DNA of 20,773 nucleotides from Rhodospirillaceae bacterium (GCA_013349735.1 DUZC01000007.1:1-20773), one strand, 5' to 3'; shown: positions 1 to 8,330, numbered from the stretch's first letter. A program made the numbers and translations. The notes: a model not told the origin generated them from the letters alone.

Positions 1-420
1 GCTTCCCAAAAGCCGCCATTCCGTCAGCGAAGGCTGCCCTTGCGGATCCACCTTCATGCGCCAATTTCCTCGCCCACCAATTTTAGCCAGCGGCGAATCG
101 ATCTTCCCCGACTCGCTGGATAGGGACCCGGCCACTACCGCCCAATATCGCTTTTCGATACGGCCATGCGCAAATAAGGCCCCCAGTCGCTTCAAGGCCT
201 GACGATGGCGCCCTAAAATCAGACAGCCCGATGTGTCTCGGTCCAGCCGATGGGCCAATTCAGGCTTGTTCGGCAATCCGAAAGACAAACTATCAAGGAA
301 TTGGCCAAGATGTAGGTTGTCACGACCGCTGGCGTGAACGGCAAGCCCCGCTGGCTTGTCGATAACCAGCATCATAGCGTCACGGTAAAGAAGTCGGTCA
401 GCGAGATCCAGGGCGAGCAC
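1..420 (-). CDS. RluA-family rRNA/tRNA pseudouridine synthase (partial, C-terminus outside window)
   Basis: Reading the minus strand from position 420 gives an open frame running off the left edge. About 140 residues are visible. They include LLYRDAMMLVIDKPAGLAVH near the start and the catalytic motif HRLDRDTSG, whose first Asp after Leu is the nucleophile of the RluA family (uridine to pseudouridine in structured RNA). A KRYWAVV segment follows, also typical. The start is taken as GTG at 420, because a TGA lies in frame only three codons upstream and the family usually has 10-15 residues before the DKPAG motif; ATG at 375 would remove them. No good ribosome-binding site is visible for either start. 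The family assignment is safe. Which member (RluA, RluC, RluD, TruC type) and the target base cannot be decided from this part. Confidence 0.85.
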   Translation of the reverse strand, partial: MLALDLADRLLYRDAMMLVIDKPAGLAVHASGRDNLHLGQFLDSLSFGLPNKPELAHRLDRDTSGCLILGRHRQALKRLGALFAHGRIEKRYWAVVAGSLSSESGKIDSPLAKIGGRGNWRMKVDPQGQPSLTEWRLLGS

Positions 421-510
421 CTCTTTTCAATAGAGCCCTTGCAGGGAATTGGCAAGCCCAACACGGAAACGGTAGATTGCGGTTTTTTTCTGGCTCGCAA
501 ATTTGTCCGC

Positions 511-540
511 TTTACAGACTTGGTAAAATTATTTTACCAT
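511..540 (+). promoter_or_regulatory. Candidate lldP promoter with 19-bp palindromic operator
   Basis: Positions 521-539 read TGGTAAAATTATTTTACCA, a perfect 9-bp inverted repeat around a single T. It overlaps a plausible sigma-70 promoter for the plus strand: TTTACA at 511-516, 18-bp spacer, TACCAT at 535-540. The TGGT...ACCA ends recall operators of GntR-family metabolite repressors that control lactate genes elsewhere, but the spacing is wider than the classical LldR/FadR sites, so the regulator is unknown. The palindrome is directly seen; promoter and operator roles are inferred. Confidence 0.45.
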
Positions 541-593
541 GCAGCCATGCAATAGCCGCCGACCGTCCGGGGGGGAGCGATTTGCACGAGCCA

Positions 594-607
594 ACACATA
601 TATGTGT
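594..607. promoter_or_regulatory. Second palindrome (ACACATATATGTGT) in the lldP leader
   Basis: A perfect 14-bp palindrome without a loop, so an RNA hairpin is unlikely and a protein-binding site is more plausible. It lies about 70 bp (centre to centre) downstream of the 521-539 palindrome and 66 bp before the lldP start codon. Its sequence differs from the first palindrome. A binding role is inference. Confidence 0.3.
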
Positions 608-672
608 CTTGGCTTGCTGCAAGCGGCAACCGTAGAAATGGGCTGACGGCACTTGGAGGAGCACAAGCAACC

Positions 673-2319
673 ATGCAAACTTGGACGCAAGTCTACGATC
701 CAATAGGCAATATCTGGCTATCCTCAGTGATCGCCGCTTTGCCGATCATCTTTTTCTTCGTAGCGTTGGCCATCCTGCGCATGAAAGGTCATGTCGCAGC
801 GACCCTAACCATCGTGATCGCTTTGGGCGTAGCGGTGCTGTTTTACGGCATGCCGGTTACCACAGCCTTGGCGTCTCTTGGCTATGGGTTCATTTATGGT
901 CTGTGGCCGATAGCATGGATCATCGTCGCGGCGGTCTTCCTCTATAAGATCACGGTAAAAACCGGTCAGTTTGAAATCATTCGCGCCTCGGTGATCTCGA
1001 TTACCGAGGACCAGCGGCTGCAAATGCTGATGATCGGCTTTTCTTTCGGCGCCTTTCTCGAAGGCGCAGCCGGGTTCGGCGCTCCCGTCGCCATAACCGC
1101 GGCCCTGCTAGTCGGGCTTGGCTTTAATCCACTTTATGCTGCCGGCCTTTGCCTGATCGCCAACACCGCTCCGGTGGCTTTTGGCGCCATGGGCATTCCG
1201 ATCCTGGTGGCCGGCAAGGTCAGCGGCCTTGACCCCTTCAAGATCGGCGCCATGGCTGGACGGCAATTGCCCCTTTTGGCCGTGTTTGTTCCGTTCTGGA
1301 TCGTCTACATCATGGACGGCGTCAAGGGCATCAAAGAGACTTGGCCGGCCGTCCTGGTAGCAGGCGCCAGCTTCGCCTGCGGCGTTTTCTTTACCTCCAA
1401 TTTTGTCGGCCCGGAATTGCCGGATATCACCTCGGCTTTGATCAGCCTGGTCACGCTGACGGTCTTCCTGAAATTCTGGAAGCCCAAGAAGATTTTCCGC
1501 TTCAATCCTAATGAGGCGGCGGTAGAACAGACGGCGCATCTTTATTCCCTGGGGCAGATCATCAAGGCCTGGGCCCCCTTCCTGATCCTGACCGCCGTGG
1601 TTACGGTCTGGAGCCTTAAGCCCTTTAAGGATCTGTTCGCCAAGGGTGGGGCCCTGGAATCGACGGTGATTACTTTTGCCTTCCCCGGCCTGGACAAGCT
1701 CGTTATTAAGACCATGCCCATCGTCGCCACCGCGACGCCTTATGCTGCGTCTTATTCCCTGAATCTGCTTTCGGCGACGGGTACAGCCATTCTTATCTCG
1801 GCCATCATTTCCATCCTTCTGCTGGGAATGAAACCGGGCGATGCGCTGAAAACCCTTGGCGAGACCTTTAGTGAATTGGCCCGTCCAATTTATTCTATCG
1901 GCACGGTTCTGGCCTTTGCCAATATCGCCAATTATTCAGGCCTGTCATCGACCTTGGCACTGCTGTTGGCCGGCACTGGCGCCATCTATCCGTTCTTCTC
2001 GCCGATCCTCGGCTGGCTGGGCGTTTTCCTGACCGGTTCCGACACCTCAAGCAATGCGCTGTTCTGCAGCCTGCAGGCCAATACCGCGCATCAAATTGGC
2101 GCACCGGACGTACTGATGGTCGCCGCCAATACGACCGGTGGTGTCACCGGTAAAATGATTTCACCGCAATCCATCGCGGTGGCCTGCGCGGCAACGGGCT
2201 TGGTCGGCAAGGAGTCGGATCTGTTCCGCTTTACTGTCAAACATAGCCTGTTCTTTGTCTGCATTATCGGCATAATTACTGTGATCCAGGCTTACTTGCT
2301 GCCCGGCATGGTGCCGTAA
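673..2319 (+). CDS. lldP: L-lactate permease (LctP family)
   Basis: 548 residues, close to the roughly 550 of E. coli LldP. The protein imports lactate (and related 2-hydroxy acids) with protons across the inner membrane. It opens with MQTWTQVYDPIGNIWLS, the typical LldP N-terminus, and carries the family segment FGAFLEGAAGFGAPVAI at about residues 118-134, followed by many hydrophobic helices to the C-terminus. ATG 673 is chosen over in-frame starts further upstream because the conserved family N-terminus begins there and GGAGGA lies 12 bases before it. Two palindromes and a candidate promoter precede it. A hairpin and a family 4 glycosidase gene follow on the same strand. No lactate dehydrogenase gene is visible in the window. 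Confidence 0.93.
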   Translation: MQTWTQVYDPIGNIWLSSVIAALPIIFFFVALAILRMKGHVAATLTIVIALGVAVLFYGMPVTTALASLGYGFIYGLWPIAWIIVAAVFLYKITVKTGQFEIIRASVISITEDQRLQMLMIGFSFGAFLEGAAGFGAPVAITAALLVGLGFNPLYAAGLCLIANTAPVAFGAMGIPILVAGKVSGLDPFKIGAMAGRQLPLLAVFVPFWIVYIMDGVKGIKETWPAVLVAGASFACGVFFTSNFVGPELPDITSALISLVTLTVFLKFWKPKKIFRFNPNEAAVEQTAHLYSLGQIIKAWAPFLILTAVVTVWSLKPFKDLFAKGGALESTVITFAFPGLDKLVIKTMPIVATATPYAASYSLNLLSATGTAILISAIISILLLGMKPGDALKTLGETFSELARPIYSIGTVLAFANIANYSGLSSTLALLLAGTGAIYPFFSPILGWLGVFLTGSDTSSNALFCSLQANTAHQIGAPDVLMVAANTTGGVTGKMISPQSIAVACAATGLVGKESDLFRFTVKHSLFFVCIIGIITVIQAYLLPGMVP

Positions 2320-2328
2320 CGGTAACCG

Positions 2329-2364
2329 CACTCGGCCGGGGGAACAAACACCCTCGGCCGAGTG
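2329..2364 (+). terminator. Intergenic hairpin between lldP and the GH4 gene
   Basis: CACTCGGCCG at 2329-2338 pairs perfectly with CGGCCGAGTG at 2355-2364, and the stem can be extended by G-C pairs past a bulged T around a short A-rich loop. It starts ten bases after the lldP stop codon. No T-run follows, so it is not a classical intrinsic terminator. It may partly attenuate read-through or stabilise the 3' end of the lldP transcript. The structure is seen; the role is inferred. Confidence 0.45.
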
Positions 2365-2391
2365 TCGGTCGCCGCTACAAGGAAAAGGCAA

Positions 2392-3678
2392 ATGGGCAAT
2401 AGCGCCAAAATCGTCTTTCTTGGAGCAGGCAGCGCCGCCTTCGGGCTCAGTTTATTTCGCGACATTTTTACCTCCACCGAACTGTCAGGATGCACGCTGA
2501 CCCTGGTGGACACCAATGCCGAACAATTGCAGCGCATGGCCGACTTGGCCGAGGTTATGCGCCGCCAAAGCGGCCTTTCCCTGACCTTGGAACAAACAAC
2601 CGATCGCAAGGCCGCGCTGCCCGGCGCCGATTTTGTCATTTGCTCGGTTGCTATCGAGCGCAATCGGCTGTGGCAACTCGATTTCTCCGTACCAAAAAAA
2701 CATGGCATCCGACATACCCTGGGTGAAAATGGCGGACCGGGCGGCCTGTTTTTTACGCTAAGGACATTGCCCCTGATTTTTGATCTGGCGCGGGATGTCG
2801 AACGCTATTGCCCCAATGCACTGTTCATCAATTTGACCAACCCGGAAAGCAGGGTCGTGCTTGGTCTTTGCAAATACACCAAGATCCGTGCCCTCGGCCT
2901 GTGCCATGGCCTGTTTCTCGCCCGTTGGTTCATCTGCCAGATCATTGGCCGGCCGGAAAAAGACGTGGATTTATGGGGGGCCGGGCTCAACCATTTCCAA
3001 TGGGTCATGCATCTGCATGACCGCACCACCGGACAAGACCTCTATCCCCTGCTCAGACAATGTGAACCCTCCCATGATGCCTCGTTCACCCCGCTGACCC
3101 GAAAAATGTTTCATGCCTTCGGTCTGTGGCCAAGTTGCAGTGACGACCATATGGGCGAGTTTCTTCCCTATGGCTGGGAAGCCGGTGAACATGGCTTTAA
3201 TTTCGCTGAGGATGAACGCGGTCGCGGCATTCTGAACGCGATGATGGATGATGCCATTGCCGGAAAAACACCGCTGCCCGAGGAATGGCGGACCCCGTCC
3301 TGGGGCGAACGCGCCGTGGCAGTCATCGCCGGATGTCTGCATAACCAGAAGCGTTTTATCGAATCGGGGATTGTCCTCAATCGGGGCGTCATCCCCAATC
3401 TGCCCGCAGATTTGGCGGTCGAGGTTCCCCTGATGGCTGACGCTGCCGGCGTCCATCCGGTCTCGCTGGGCCCCCTTCCCGAAGCGATTGCTCAACTGCT
3501 AAGAACCCAGGCCAGCGTCCAACAATTAGCCGTCGAAGCGGCCGTACATGGCTCGAGGGAAATTGCCCTTCAAGCCCTGCTAACCGACCCGGTCGTGGAT
3601 TCTACCAGCGCCGCAACAGCAATTCTTGACGAATTGTGGGAGGCCAACCGACCTTATATCCGGCCCTGCCTTAATTAG
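2392..3678 (+). CDS. Family 4 glycoside hydrolase (alpha-galactosidase/alpha-glucosidase type), NAD- and metal-dependent
   Basis: 428 residues. The N-terminus has the NAD-binding loop KIVFLGAGSAAFG, followed by DR..ALPGADFVI, DFSVPKKHGI, GGPGG and NLTNPE, all in the order usual for GH4. The metal-binding pair is visible as C171-H172 (GLCHG) and N200-H201 (GLNHFQW). GH4 enzymes cleave glycosides by an oxidation-elimination route needing NAD and usually Mn, in the cytoplasm. ATG 2392 is preferred to GTG 2362 because AAGGAAAAGG lies just before it and GTG 2362 would sit inside the hairpin stem. The gene follows lldP on the same strand and overlaps the end of rnfH by four bases (convergent). The sugar substrate cannot be read from sequence; pairing with a lactate permease is unusual. 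Confidence 0.85.
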   Translation: MGNSAKIVFLGAGSAAFGLSLFRDIFTSTELSGCTLTLVDTNAEQLQRMADLAEVMRRQSGLSLTLEQTTDRKAALPGADFVICSVAIERNRLWQLDFSVPKKHGIRHTLGENGGPGGLFFTLRTLPLIFDLARDVERYCPNALFINLTNPESRVVLGLCKYTKIRALGLCHGLFLARWFICQIIGRPEKDVDLWGAGLNHFQWVMHLHDRTTGQDLYPLLRQCEPSHDASFTPLTRKMFHAFGLWPSCSDDHMGEFLPYGWEAGEHGFNFAEDERGRGILNAMMDDAIAGKTPLPEEWRTPSWGERAVAVIAGCLHNQKRFIESGIVLNRGVIPNLPADLAVEVPLMADAAGVHPVSLGPLPEAIAQLLRTQASVQQLAVEAAVHGSREIALQALLTDPVVDSTSAATAILDELWEANRPYIRPCLN

Positions 3679-3941
3679 CTTTCCTGAGCCCGGCGCTGAA
3701 CGGTTTTCGGGTCAGCCGTAATGGGCCGGTAAATTTCGATCCGCGCTCCATCATCAACCACCGCGTCCAAGGCCGTCACCTTGCCTTGAACGCCAACCTT
3801 CTGTTGCGCCAGATCGATTTCCGGAAATTGGGACAGGATGCCAGAACGGTCAATGGCTTGCTGTACCGTCGCCCCCTCAGGAACATCAATGGTAAGCCAG
3901 GCCTGCCTGGCCGGAGTGGCGTAAACAACCCCGACTTTCAT
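3675..3941 (-). CDS. rnfH: RnfH family small protein
   Basis: 88 residues, beginning MKVGVVYATPARQAWL, with the ubiquitin-like beta-grasp layout of the RnfH/UPF0125 family: GATVQQAIDRSGIL, KVGVQGK and the C-terminal RIEIYRPITADPK block. It is the last gene of the rnf operon, 11 bases after rnfE, with a good ribosome-binding site (AAGGGG). In Rhodobacter the same gene closes the rnf cluster. Its biochemical role is not established. The gene's end overlaps the end of the GH4 gene by four bases on the opposite strand. Family recognition is firm. Confidence 0.9.
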   Translation of the reverse strand: MKVGVVYATPARQAWLTIDVPEGATVQQAIDRSGILSQFPEIDLAQQKVGVQGKVTALDAVVDDGARIEIYRPITADPKTVQRRAQES

Positions 3942-3952
3942 TGTTTATCCCC

Positions 3953-4624
3953 TTACACCGAATGGGCGCCAGCAAGCCGGATCGGCTTACCTGCACGAAT
4001 ATCCAGAATGCGCTTAAGCGAAAGCAGCAAGCCCGTGGCCAGAAAGCCGCCTGGCGGCAAGACCACAACCAGAATACCGGTATCGGCCGGCAAAACACGG
4101 GTTTCCAGAAACGAGAAAACCGGCCCCAGCAATAAATGAGCATCCGCGAACAAGGTGCCGGACCCGACGATTTCACGGCAGGCGCCAATCACCGTCAAAG
4201 AGGCGGTGAAGCCCAATCCCATGAACACGCCATCAAGAAAAGAAGGAAGCACCGGCTCCTTCGAGGCATAAACCTCGGCCCGACCCAGCGGCAAACAATT
4301 GGAAACGATTAAAGGAATAAACAGGCCGAGAACCTTATAGAGTTCATGCATATAAGCATTCAGGGACAGGTCCACCAAAGTCACCATGGCGGCAATGATC
4401 AGGATATAGACCGGAATACGAACTTCCTGAGTAATATATCCCCGCAATGCCGCGATCAGCAGATTTGACGTAGCCATAACAAAAGCAGTCGCCAAACCCA
4501 TGCCAAGCCCGTTTGTGGCACTGGTGGTCATCGCCATGGTCGGGCACATACCCAGCATCTGGCAGAGAACACCATTGTTCTCCCAGAGACCATCTTTGAT
4601 GATGCGGCTATAAGAGTCGGCCAT
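3953..4624 (-). CDS. rnfE: Rnf electron transport complex, membrane subunit E
   Basis: 223 residues, an integral membrane subunit of about six helices. Family signatures are NGVLCQMLGMCPTMAMTTS and NGLGMGLAT near the N-terminus and NCLPLGRAEVYASKEPV in the middle. In RnfA/RnfE-type (NqrD/NqrE-like) pairs the Cys residues in these helices help hold an intramembrane iron-sulfur cluster. Its ATG shares one base with the rnfG stop codon, so translation is probably coupled. It is paralogous to RnfA encoded at the start of the complex genes. Confidence 0.94.
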   Translation of the reverse strand: MADSYSRIIKDGLWENNGVLCQMLGMCPTMAMTTSATNGLGMGLATAFVMATSNLLIAALRGYITQEVRIPVYILIIAAMVTLVDLSLNAYMHELYKVLGLFIPLIVSNCLPLGRAEVYASKEPVLPSFLDGVFMGLGFTASLTVIGACREIVGSGTLFADAHLLLGPVFSFLETRVLPADTGILVVVLPPGGFLATGLLLSLKRILDIRAGKPIRLAGAHSV

Positions 4625-5223
4625 CAGTGAACCTCCAGCATCTGGGTTTTATGAGCGGCGAAAAATTCCAACCCACTTCGGATCGCCGAAACCACGCCGC
4701 GCGGCGTAATCGTGGCGCCGGAGAACTGGTCAAATTGCCCACCGTCCTTTTTGACTTTCCATTTGTCGGCTGGGGGAGCCCCCAGGGAAAGGCCGGTAAA
4801 GCGCAAAATCCAATCGGTTTTCGCAACATCAATCTTGTCGCCAAGGCCTGGCGTTTCCCGGTGCTCGGTCGCCCGCACACCTAAGATCTTGCCGTCACCA
4901 TCGACGCCGAGCAACAGACGGATCTCGCCCCCATAACCGCTGCCCAGCAATTCATAGGCGACGCCGGTTACCCGTCCACCGCGCGTTGCCCGATAGATGG
5001 TGATCTCCTTGCCTTCCTCATTCTTCATGACAATGGCATCGTTGACCGGGTTGTTGTCATGGATCGACGCCGGAATCACCTGCCCCAAGGAGGCTTGCAA
5101 ATCCTCAACCTGGCGCAGTTTGATCTCGTCTGCCGTCAAAAGATCCGTCGTTGCTAATAATGTGCCGAAGCCCAGGCAGAATGCCCCCAGGACCAGGGCG
5201 TGATACAGCGTGCGCCCGTTCAT
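4624..5223 (-). CDS. rnfG: Rnf complex subunit G, covalent FMN-binding protein
   Basis: 199 residues: one N-terminal membrane helix (about residues 8-28) and a periplasmic FMN-binding domain. The flavinylation motif SGATIT is at residues 168-173, with T173 the expected FMN attachment residue. A conserved HRETPGLGDK segment is at 121-130. The FMN is attached by ApbE, encoded by the first gene of this operon. Start and stop codons overlap by one base with rnfD and rnfE, a translation-coupled arrangement. Length and motifs are normal for the family. Confidence 0.95.
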   Translation of the reverse strand: MNGRTLYHALVLGAFCLGFGTLLATTDLLTADEIKLRQVEDLQASLGQVIPASIHDNNPVNDAIVMKNEEGKEITIYRATRGGRVTGVAYELLGSGYGGEIRLLLGVDGDGKILGVRATEHRETPGLGDKIDVAKTDWILRFTGLSLGAPPADKWKVKKDGGQFDQFSGATITPRGVVSAIRSGLEFFAAHKTQMLEVH

Positions 5224-6296
5224 TATTCCCCCTTCACCGGCAGCGGATCACCTTTGCGGGTACGACCAAATGCGCGCGGGCGAATATGGTGATCGATAAG
5301 TGGTGTGAGCGCATTCATCAACAAAACGGCAAAAGCCATCCCTTCGGGATATCCGGCGAAACTTCGGATGACCCAAGTCAATAAACCAACGCCGAAGCCA
5401 AAGACCAACTGCCCCGGTTTAGAAACCGGAGAGGTGACATAATCGGTGGCGATAAAGAAGGCCCCGAGAAAGGTGGCACCGGAAAAGACCTGAAAAGAAC
5501 CGCTCGTGAAGCGCCCCGGGTCAACGGCCGAAAACACTGAACCCATGAAAAACAAGGTGGCGATAACCGCGACCGGGATATGCCAGGAAATCACCCGCCG
5601 TGCCAAAAGGAACAGGCCACCCGCCAAAATCAGCAGGGCCGATGTCTCGCCAAAACTGCCAGGATGCATGCCCATGGCCATGTCCATCAGATTTGGAACA
5701 TGAGAGGCCGATTCGGATACCGGAATACCCCGCGACAATTCTGTCTTGACGTAACCAAGTGCCGAAGCCGCGCTGATTCCATCAAGATTGGCATGCCCGC
5801 CAAAGATGATCGCCAGACTTTCGCCCAACCCCGGTGCTCCAGCCGACATCAGGGGGCGCGGCGCAATAAAGCTGGTCATCTGCAAGGGAAAGGACACCAA
5901 CAAGGCAATACGACCAACCATCGCGGGATTGAAGGGGTTTTGACCCAGCCCTCCAAAGACATGCTTGGCAAGGCAAATAGAAAAAATGGCGCCAATAACG
6001 GAAATCCACCAGGGCGACCATGGCGGCAGACTCATCGCCAGCAACCAGCCGGTCAAAGCCGCAGATCCATCAAACAGGGTTGGCTGCAAGGGCCGCTTTC
6101 CCAAATGCAAACAGGCTGCTTCCGCGGCCAGACAAGACCCGACCGTTGTCAGAAACATCACAATGGCCGGCCAGCCAAAGAGCCAAGCATCAAACAAGGT
6201 CGCCGGGATCAGCGCCAGCAACACCGTCGACATGGTGTTCTGGATACTGGTCGGCGCATGGGCGAATGGCGCGCTTCTTTGGGCTGCGGTATTCAT
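5223..6296 (-). CDS. rnfD: Rnf complex membrane subunit D
   Basis: 357 residues, polytopic membrane protein of the NqrB/RnfD family. Signatures: FDGSAALTGWLLAMSLPP (about 75-92), GLGQNPFNPAMVGRIAL (about 116-132) and YVTSPVSKPGQ near the C-terminus. The expected covalent FMN site, usually a Thr in a motif ending ATPL, here reads DGISAASAL at residues 172-180, so the aligned acceptor position is Ser178. ApbE can also modify Ser in some substrates, so function is not excluded. The gene overlaps rnfC by four bases (ATGA) and rnfG by one. Identity is firm; the flavinylation state of this subunit is uncertain. Confidence 0.95.
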   Translation of the reverse strand: MNTAAQRSAPFAHAPTSIQNTMSTVLLALIPATLFDAWLFGWPAIVMFLTTVGSCLAAEAACLHLGKRPLQPTLFDGSAALTGWLLAMSLPPWSPWWISVIGAIFSICLAKHVFGGLGQNPFNPAMVGRIALLVSFPLQMTSFIAPRPLMSAGAPGLGESLAIIFGGHANLDGISAASALGYVKTELSRGIPVSESASHVPNLMDMAMGMHPGSFGETSALLILAGGLFLLARRVISWHIPVAVIATLFFMGSVFSAVDPGRFTSGSFQVFSGATFLGAFFIATDYVTSPVSKPGQLVFGFGVGLLTWVIRSFAGYPEGMAFAVLLMNALTPLIDHHIRPRAFGRTRKGDPLPVKGE

Positions 6297-7771
6297 GGAT
6301 TAGGCCTGTTCGCATCGGGGTTGGCAGCTTGCGCGGCGGCAGCAGCCGCCGCAGCGGCAGCGGCAGCTTCTTTTCTGGCTTGTGCTTGTTTCTCTAAACG
6401 GGCGCCTCTGGCCTCAACCAGCGTCTTGACCAAATCCCGCTTGCGACGGTCACGGTCCATGGCATTCAAACGCCCTTTGGCATAATTGAAATAATGGACC
6501 AAAGGAATGTGCGAAGGACAGATATAGGAACATCCCCCACAGGAAACACAATCCATCAAGCCAATCTGCGCTGCGTTTTCTAATTTCTCGTTGCGAACAA
6601 AGGCCGCCATCTCCACCGGCACTAACCCGCAAGGACAGACATTGACGCAGTTCCCACAGCGAATACAGGGTTGCGCCGGTGCCTCATTGCTTTCCCATGC
6701 GGTTAAAGCAAGAATTCCCGAGGTTCCTTTGACCACAGGAACCTCAAGGGATGGCAGTGGCTGGCCCATCATCGGACCACCGCTGATCACCCGCGCCGGC
6801 GGAGACGACAGTCCGCCGCAAAACGCCAGCAAATCGGCAACCTTGGTCCCCAACGGCACTTCTACATTTTTGGCCTCGGCAACCGCATGGCCGCTGACGG
6901 TTACGACACGCGACACCAAGGGCCGACCAAAACGCACCGCATGATGCACGGCCTTCGCCGTGGCGACGTTATGGACGACAACCCCAACATCCGCCGTTAA
7001 TTTACGGGCCGGTGTTTCGCGTCCTGTCACCGCAAGGGTCAAATGACGCTCGGCCCCCATCGGATATTGGACCGGTACCGTGGCGACAGAAATATTGGCG
7101 AAGCCCGCAGCAGCCTTCGTCATACTGGCCAGCGCCTCTGGCTTATTACCTTCAATGGCAACGATAATCTGGGCCGTTCCAAGGGCGTGGGCCATAATCC
7201 GCGCGCCGTCCAGCACTTCCTCGGCATGCTCGCGCATCAGTCGGTCATCACAGGTCAGATAGGGCTCACATTCCGCACCGTTAAGCAGCAGCGTGTCCAA
7301 TTTATTCCGGGCGCCAAGGCCCAACTTGACCGCCGATGGAAAAGTGGCCCCTCCCATGCCGACAATACCGCTGGCGGCGACCCGTTCGCGGATGGCCGCC
7401 GGCGTCGCCGCAAAGGGGTCGGCGATGGGGTCCGGCAACTGAGCCCATTGGTCTAAACCATCAGGCTCCAGCACGATGGTAATTTGAGGCAAACCCGAGG
7501 GATGCGGCGCGGTAATATATTCAATCTCGACCACCTTCCCTGAGGTCGGGGCATGGACCGGCGCTGAAACCAAACCTTGTCCTCGGGCGACCACCTGGCC
7601 TTTGCCAACGCTATCGCCAACCTTGACCATCGTTATCGCCGGTGCCCCCATATGCTGCTGAACCGGAATCAGCAGGATCTTGGGCAAAGGCAGGGCAACA
7701 ATGGCCTTCTCGCTGGTCAGTTCCTTGCGATATTCAAGATGAACGCCGCCACGAACGGGGAAAATCCTCAT
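6293..7771 (-). CDS. rnfC: Rnf complex subunit C, NADH/FMN and iron-sulfur protein
   Basis: 492 residues. The N-terminal half has the barrel-sandwich and flavoprotein segments, including GIVGMGGATFPSAVKL (about 135-150) and NGAECEPYLTCDDRLM (about 164-179), the nucleotide/FMN region shared with complex I NuoF and NqrF-linked proteins. Two 4Fe-4S motifs follow: CIRCGNCVNVCP at about 369-380 and CVSCGGCSYICP at about 408-419. RnfC is thought to take electrons from NADH and pass them to RnfB. The C-terminus is a charged helix ending in a run of 12 Ala followed by a short Pro/Asn tail. Gammaproteobacterial RnfC has a much longer Ala/Lys-rich tail. Start codon ATG 7771, 12 bases after rnfB. Confidence 0.96.
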   Translation of the reverse strand: MRIFPVRGGVHLEYRKELTSEKAIVALPLPKILLIPVQQHMGAPAITMVKVGDSVGKGQVVARGQGLVSAPVHAPTSGKVVEIEYITAPHPSGLPQITIVLEPDGLDQWAQLPDPIADPFAATPAAIRERVAASGIVGMGGATFPSAVKLGLGARNKLDTLLLNGAECEPYLTCDDRLMREHAEEVLDGARIMAHALGTAQIIVAIEGNKPEALASMTKAAAGFANISVATVPVQYPMGAERHLTLAVTGRETPARKLTADVGVVVHNVATAKAVHHAVRFGRPLVSRVVTVSGHAVAEAKNVEVPLGTKVADLLAFCGGLSSPPARVISGGPMMGQPLPSLEVPVVKGTSGILALTAWESNEAPAQPCIRCGNCVNVCPCGLVPVEMAAFVRNEKLENAAQIGLMDCVSCGGCSYICPSHIPLVHYFNYAKGRLNAMDRDRRKRDLVKTLVEARGARLEKQAQARKEAAAAAAAAAAAAQAANPDANRPNP

Positions 7772-7783
7772 GCCTTCGTTTCC

Positions 7784-8320
7784 TCAATGCGAAAGAGTCG
7801 ATCCTGGCTTATGCCAATGCCAGGTTTCTATGGTCGTGGCGATCGGTCGCATTTCGATGGCCTCGGTCGGACAGACTTTGAAACATTTGCCGCATCCATG
7901 GCAAACCTCTGAAACCACCGTATGCATCTGCTTGGGCGCGCCGACGATGGCATCGGTGCTGCAATCCTTGATGCAACGCAGACATCCAATGCAGGAGTCT
8001 TCGTTGATAAAGGCCACCTGAGGGCCCTTATCTTCGGCATGGGAAAGATCCACCGACACCCCAAGCTTTTTCGCCAGCTTCTCTGCAACGGCCTTGCCGC
8101 CGGGTGGACAAAGCGTAACCTGAGCTTCGCCCGCAGCCAAAGCGGCCGCGGCGCCGGCGCACCCGACGAAGCCGCATTGAGCGCAATTGGAGCCTGGTAA
8201 AAGACCCAGAATTTCGGCTTCCAGCGGATTTCCCTCAACCGCAAAATAGCGGGCCGCCACGCCAAGCACTGTACCGAGTGCCGCTCCCATTGCCGTTAGA
8301 CTGCCGATGGCTAAAATCAT
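7784..8320 (-). CDS. rnfB: Rnf complex subunit B, iron-sulfur protein
   Basis: 178 residues. An N-terminal membrane helix is followed by a 4Fe-4S domain with C46, C49, C54 and C71 (NCAQCGFVGC), then two ferredoxin-type clusters: C110/C113/C116/C120 and C140/C143/C146/C150. RnfB is the subunit expected to exchange electrons with soluble ferredoxin. The start is set at ATG 8320, because it gives the standard MILAIGSLTAM N-terminus and TAGGAG lies 8 bases upstream, overlapping the rnfA stop codon. A longer in-frame reading would run back into rnfA. Confidence 0.95.
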   Translation of the reverse strand: MILAIGSLTAMGAALGTVLGVAARYFAVEGNPLEAEILGLLPGSNCAQCGFVGCAGAAAALAAGEAQVTLCPPGGKAVAEKLAKKLGVSVDLSHAEDKGPQVAFINEDSCIGCLRCIKDCSTDAIVGAPKQMHTVVSEVCHGCGKCFKVCPTEAIEMRPIATTIETWHWHKPGSTLSH

Positions 8321-8330
8321 GGCCGGTCTC

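Noticed and set aside
6323..6366. GCN-type repeat tract as a possible microsatellite or phase-variable repeat
   Set aside because: It encodes the run of 12 Ala at the end of RnfC with mixed codons (GCT, GCC, GCG), so it is not a pure repeat; Ala-rich tails are common in RnfC.
5580..6485. Long plus-strand open frame (about 300 codons) opposite rnfD and the end of rnfC
   Set aside because: It reads the complement of two firmly identified genes, is rich in Arg/Gln/Pro with a poly-Ala run from the rnfC tail, and has no recognisable motif.
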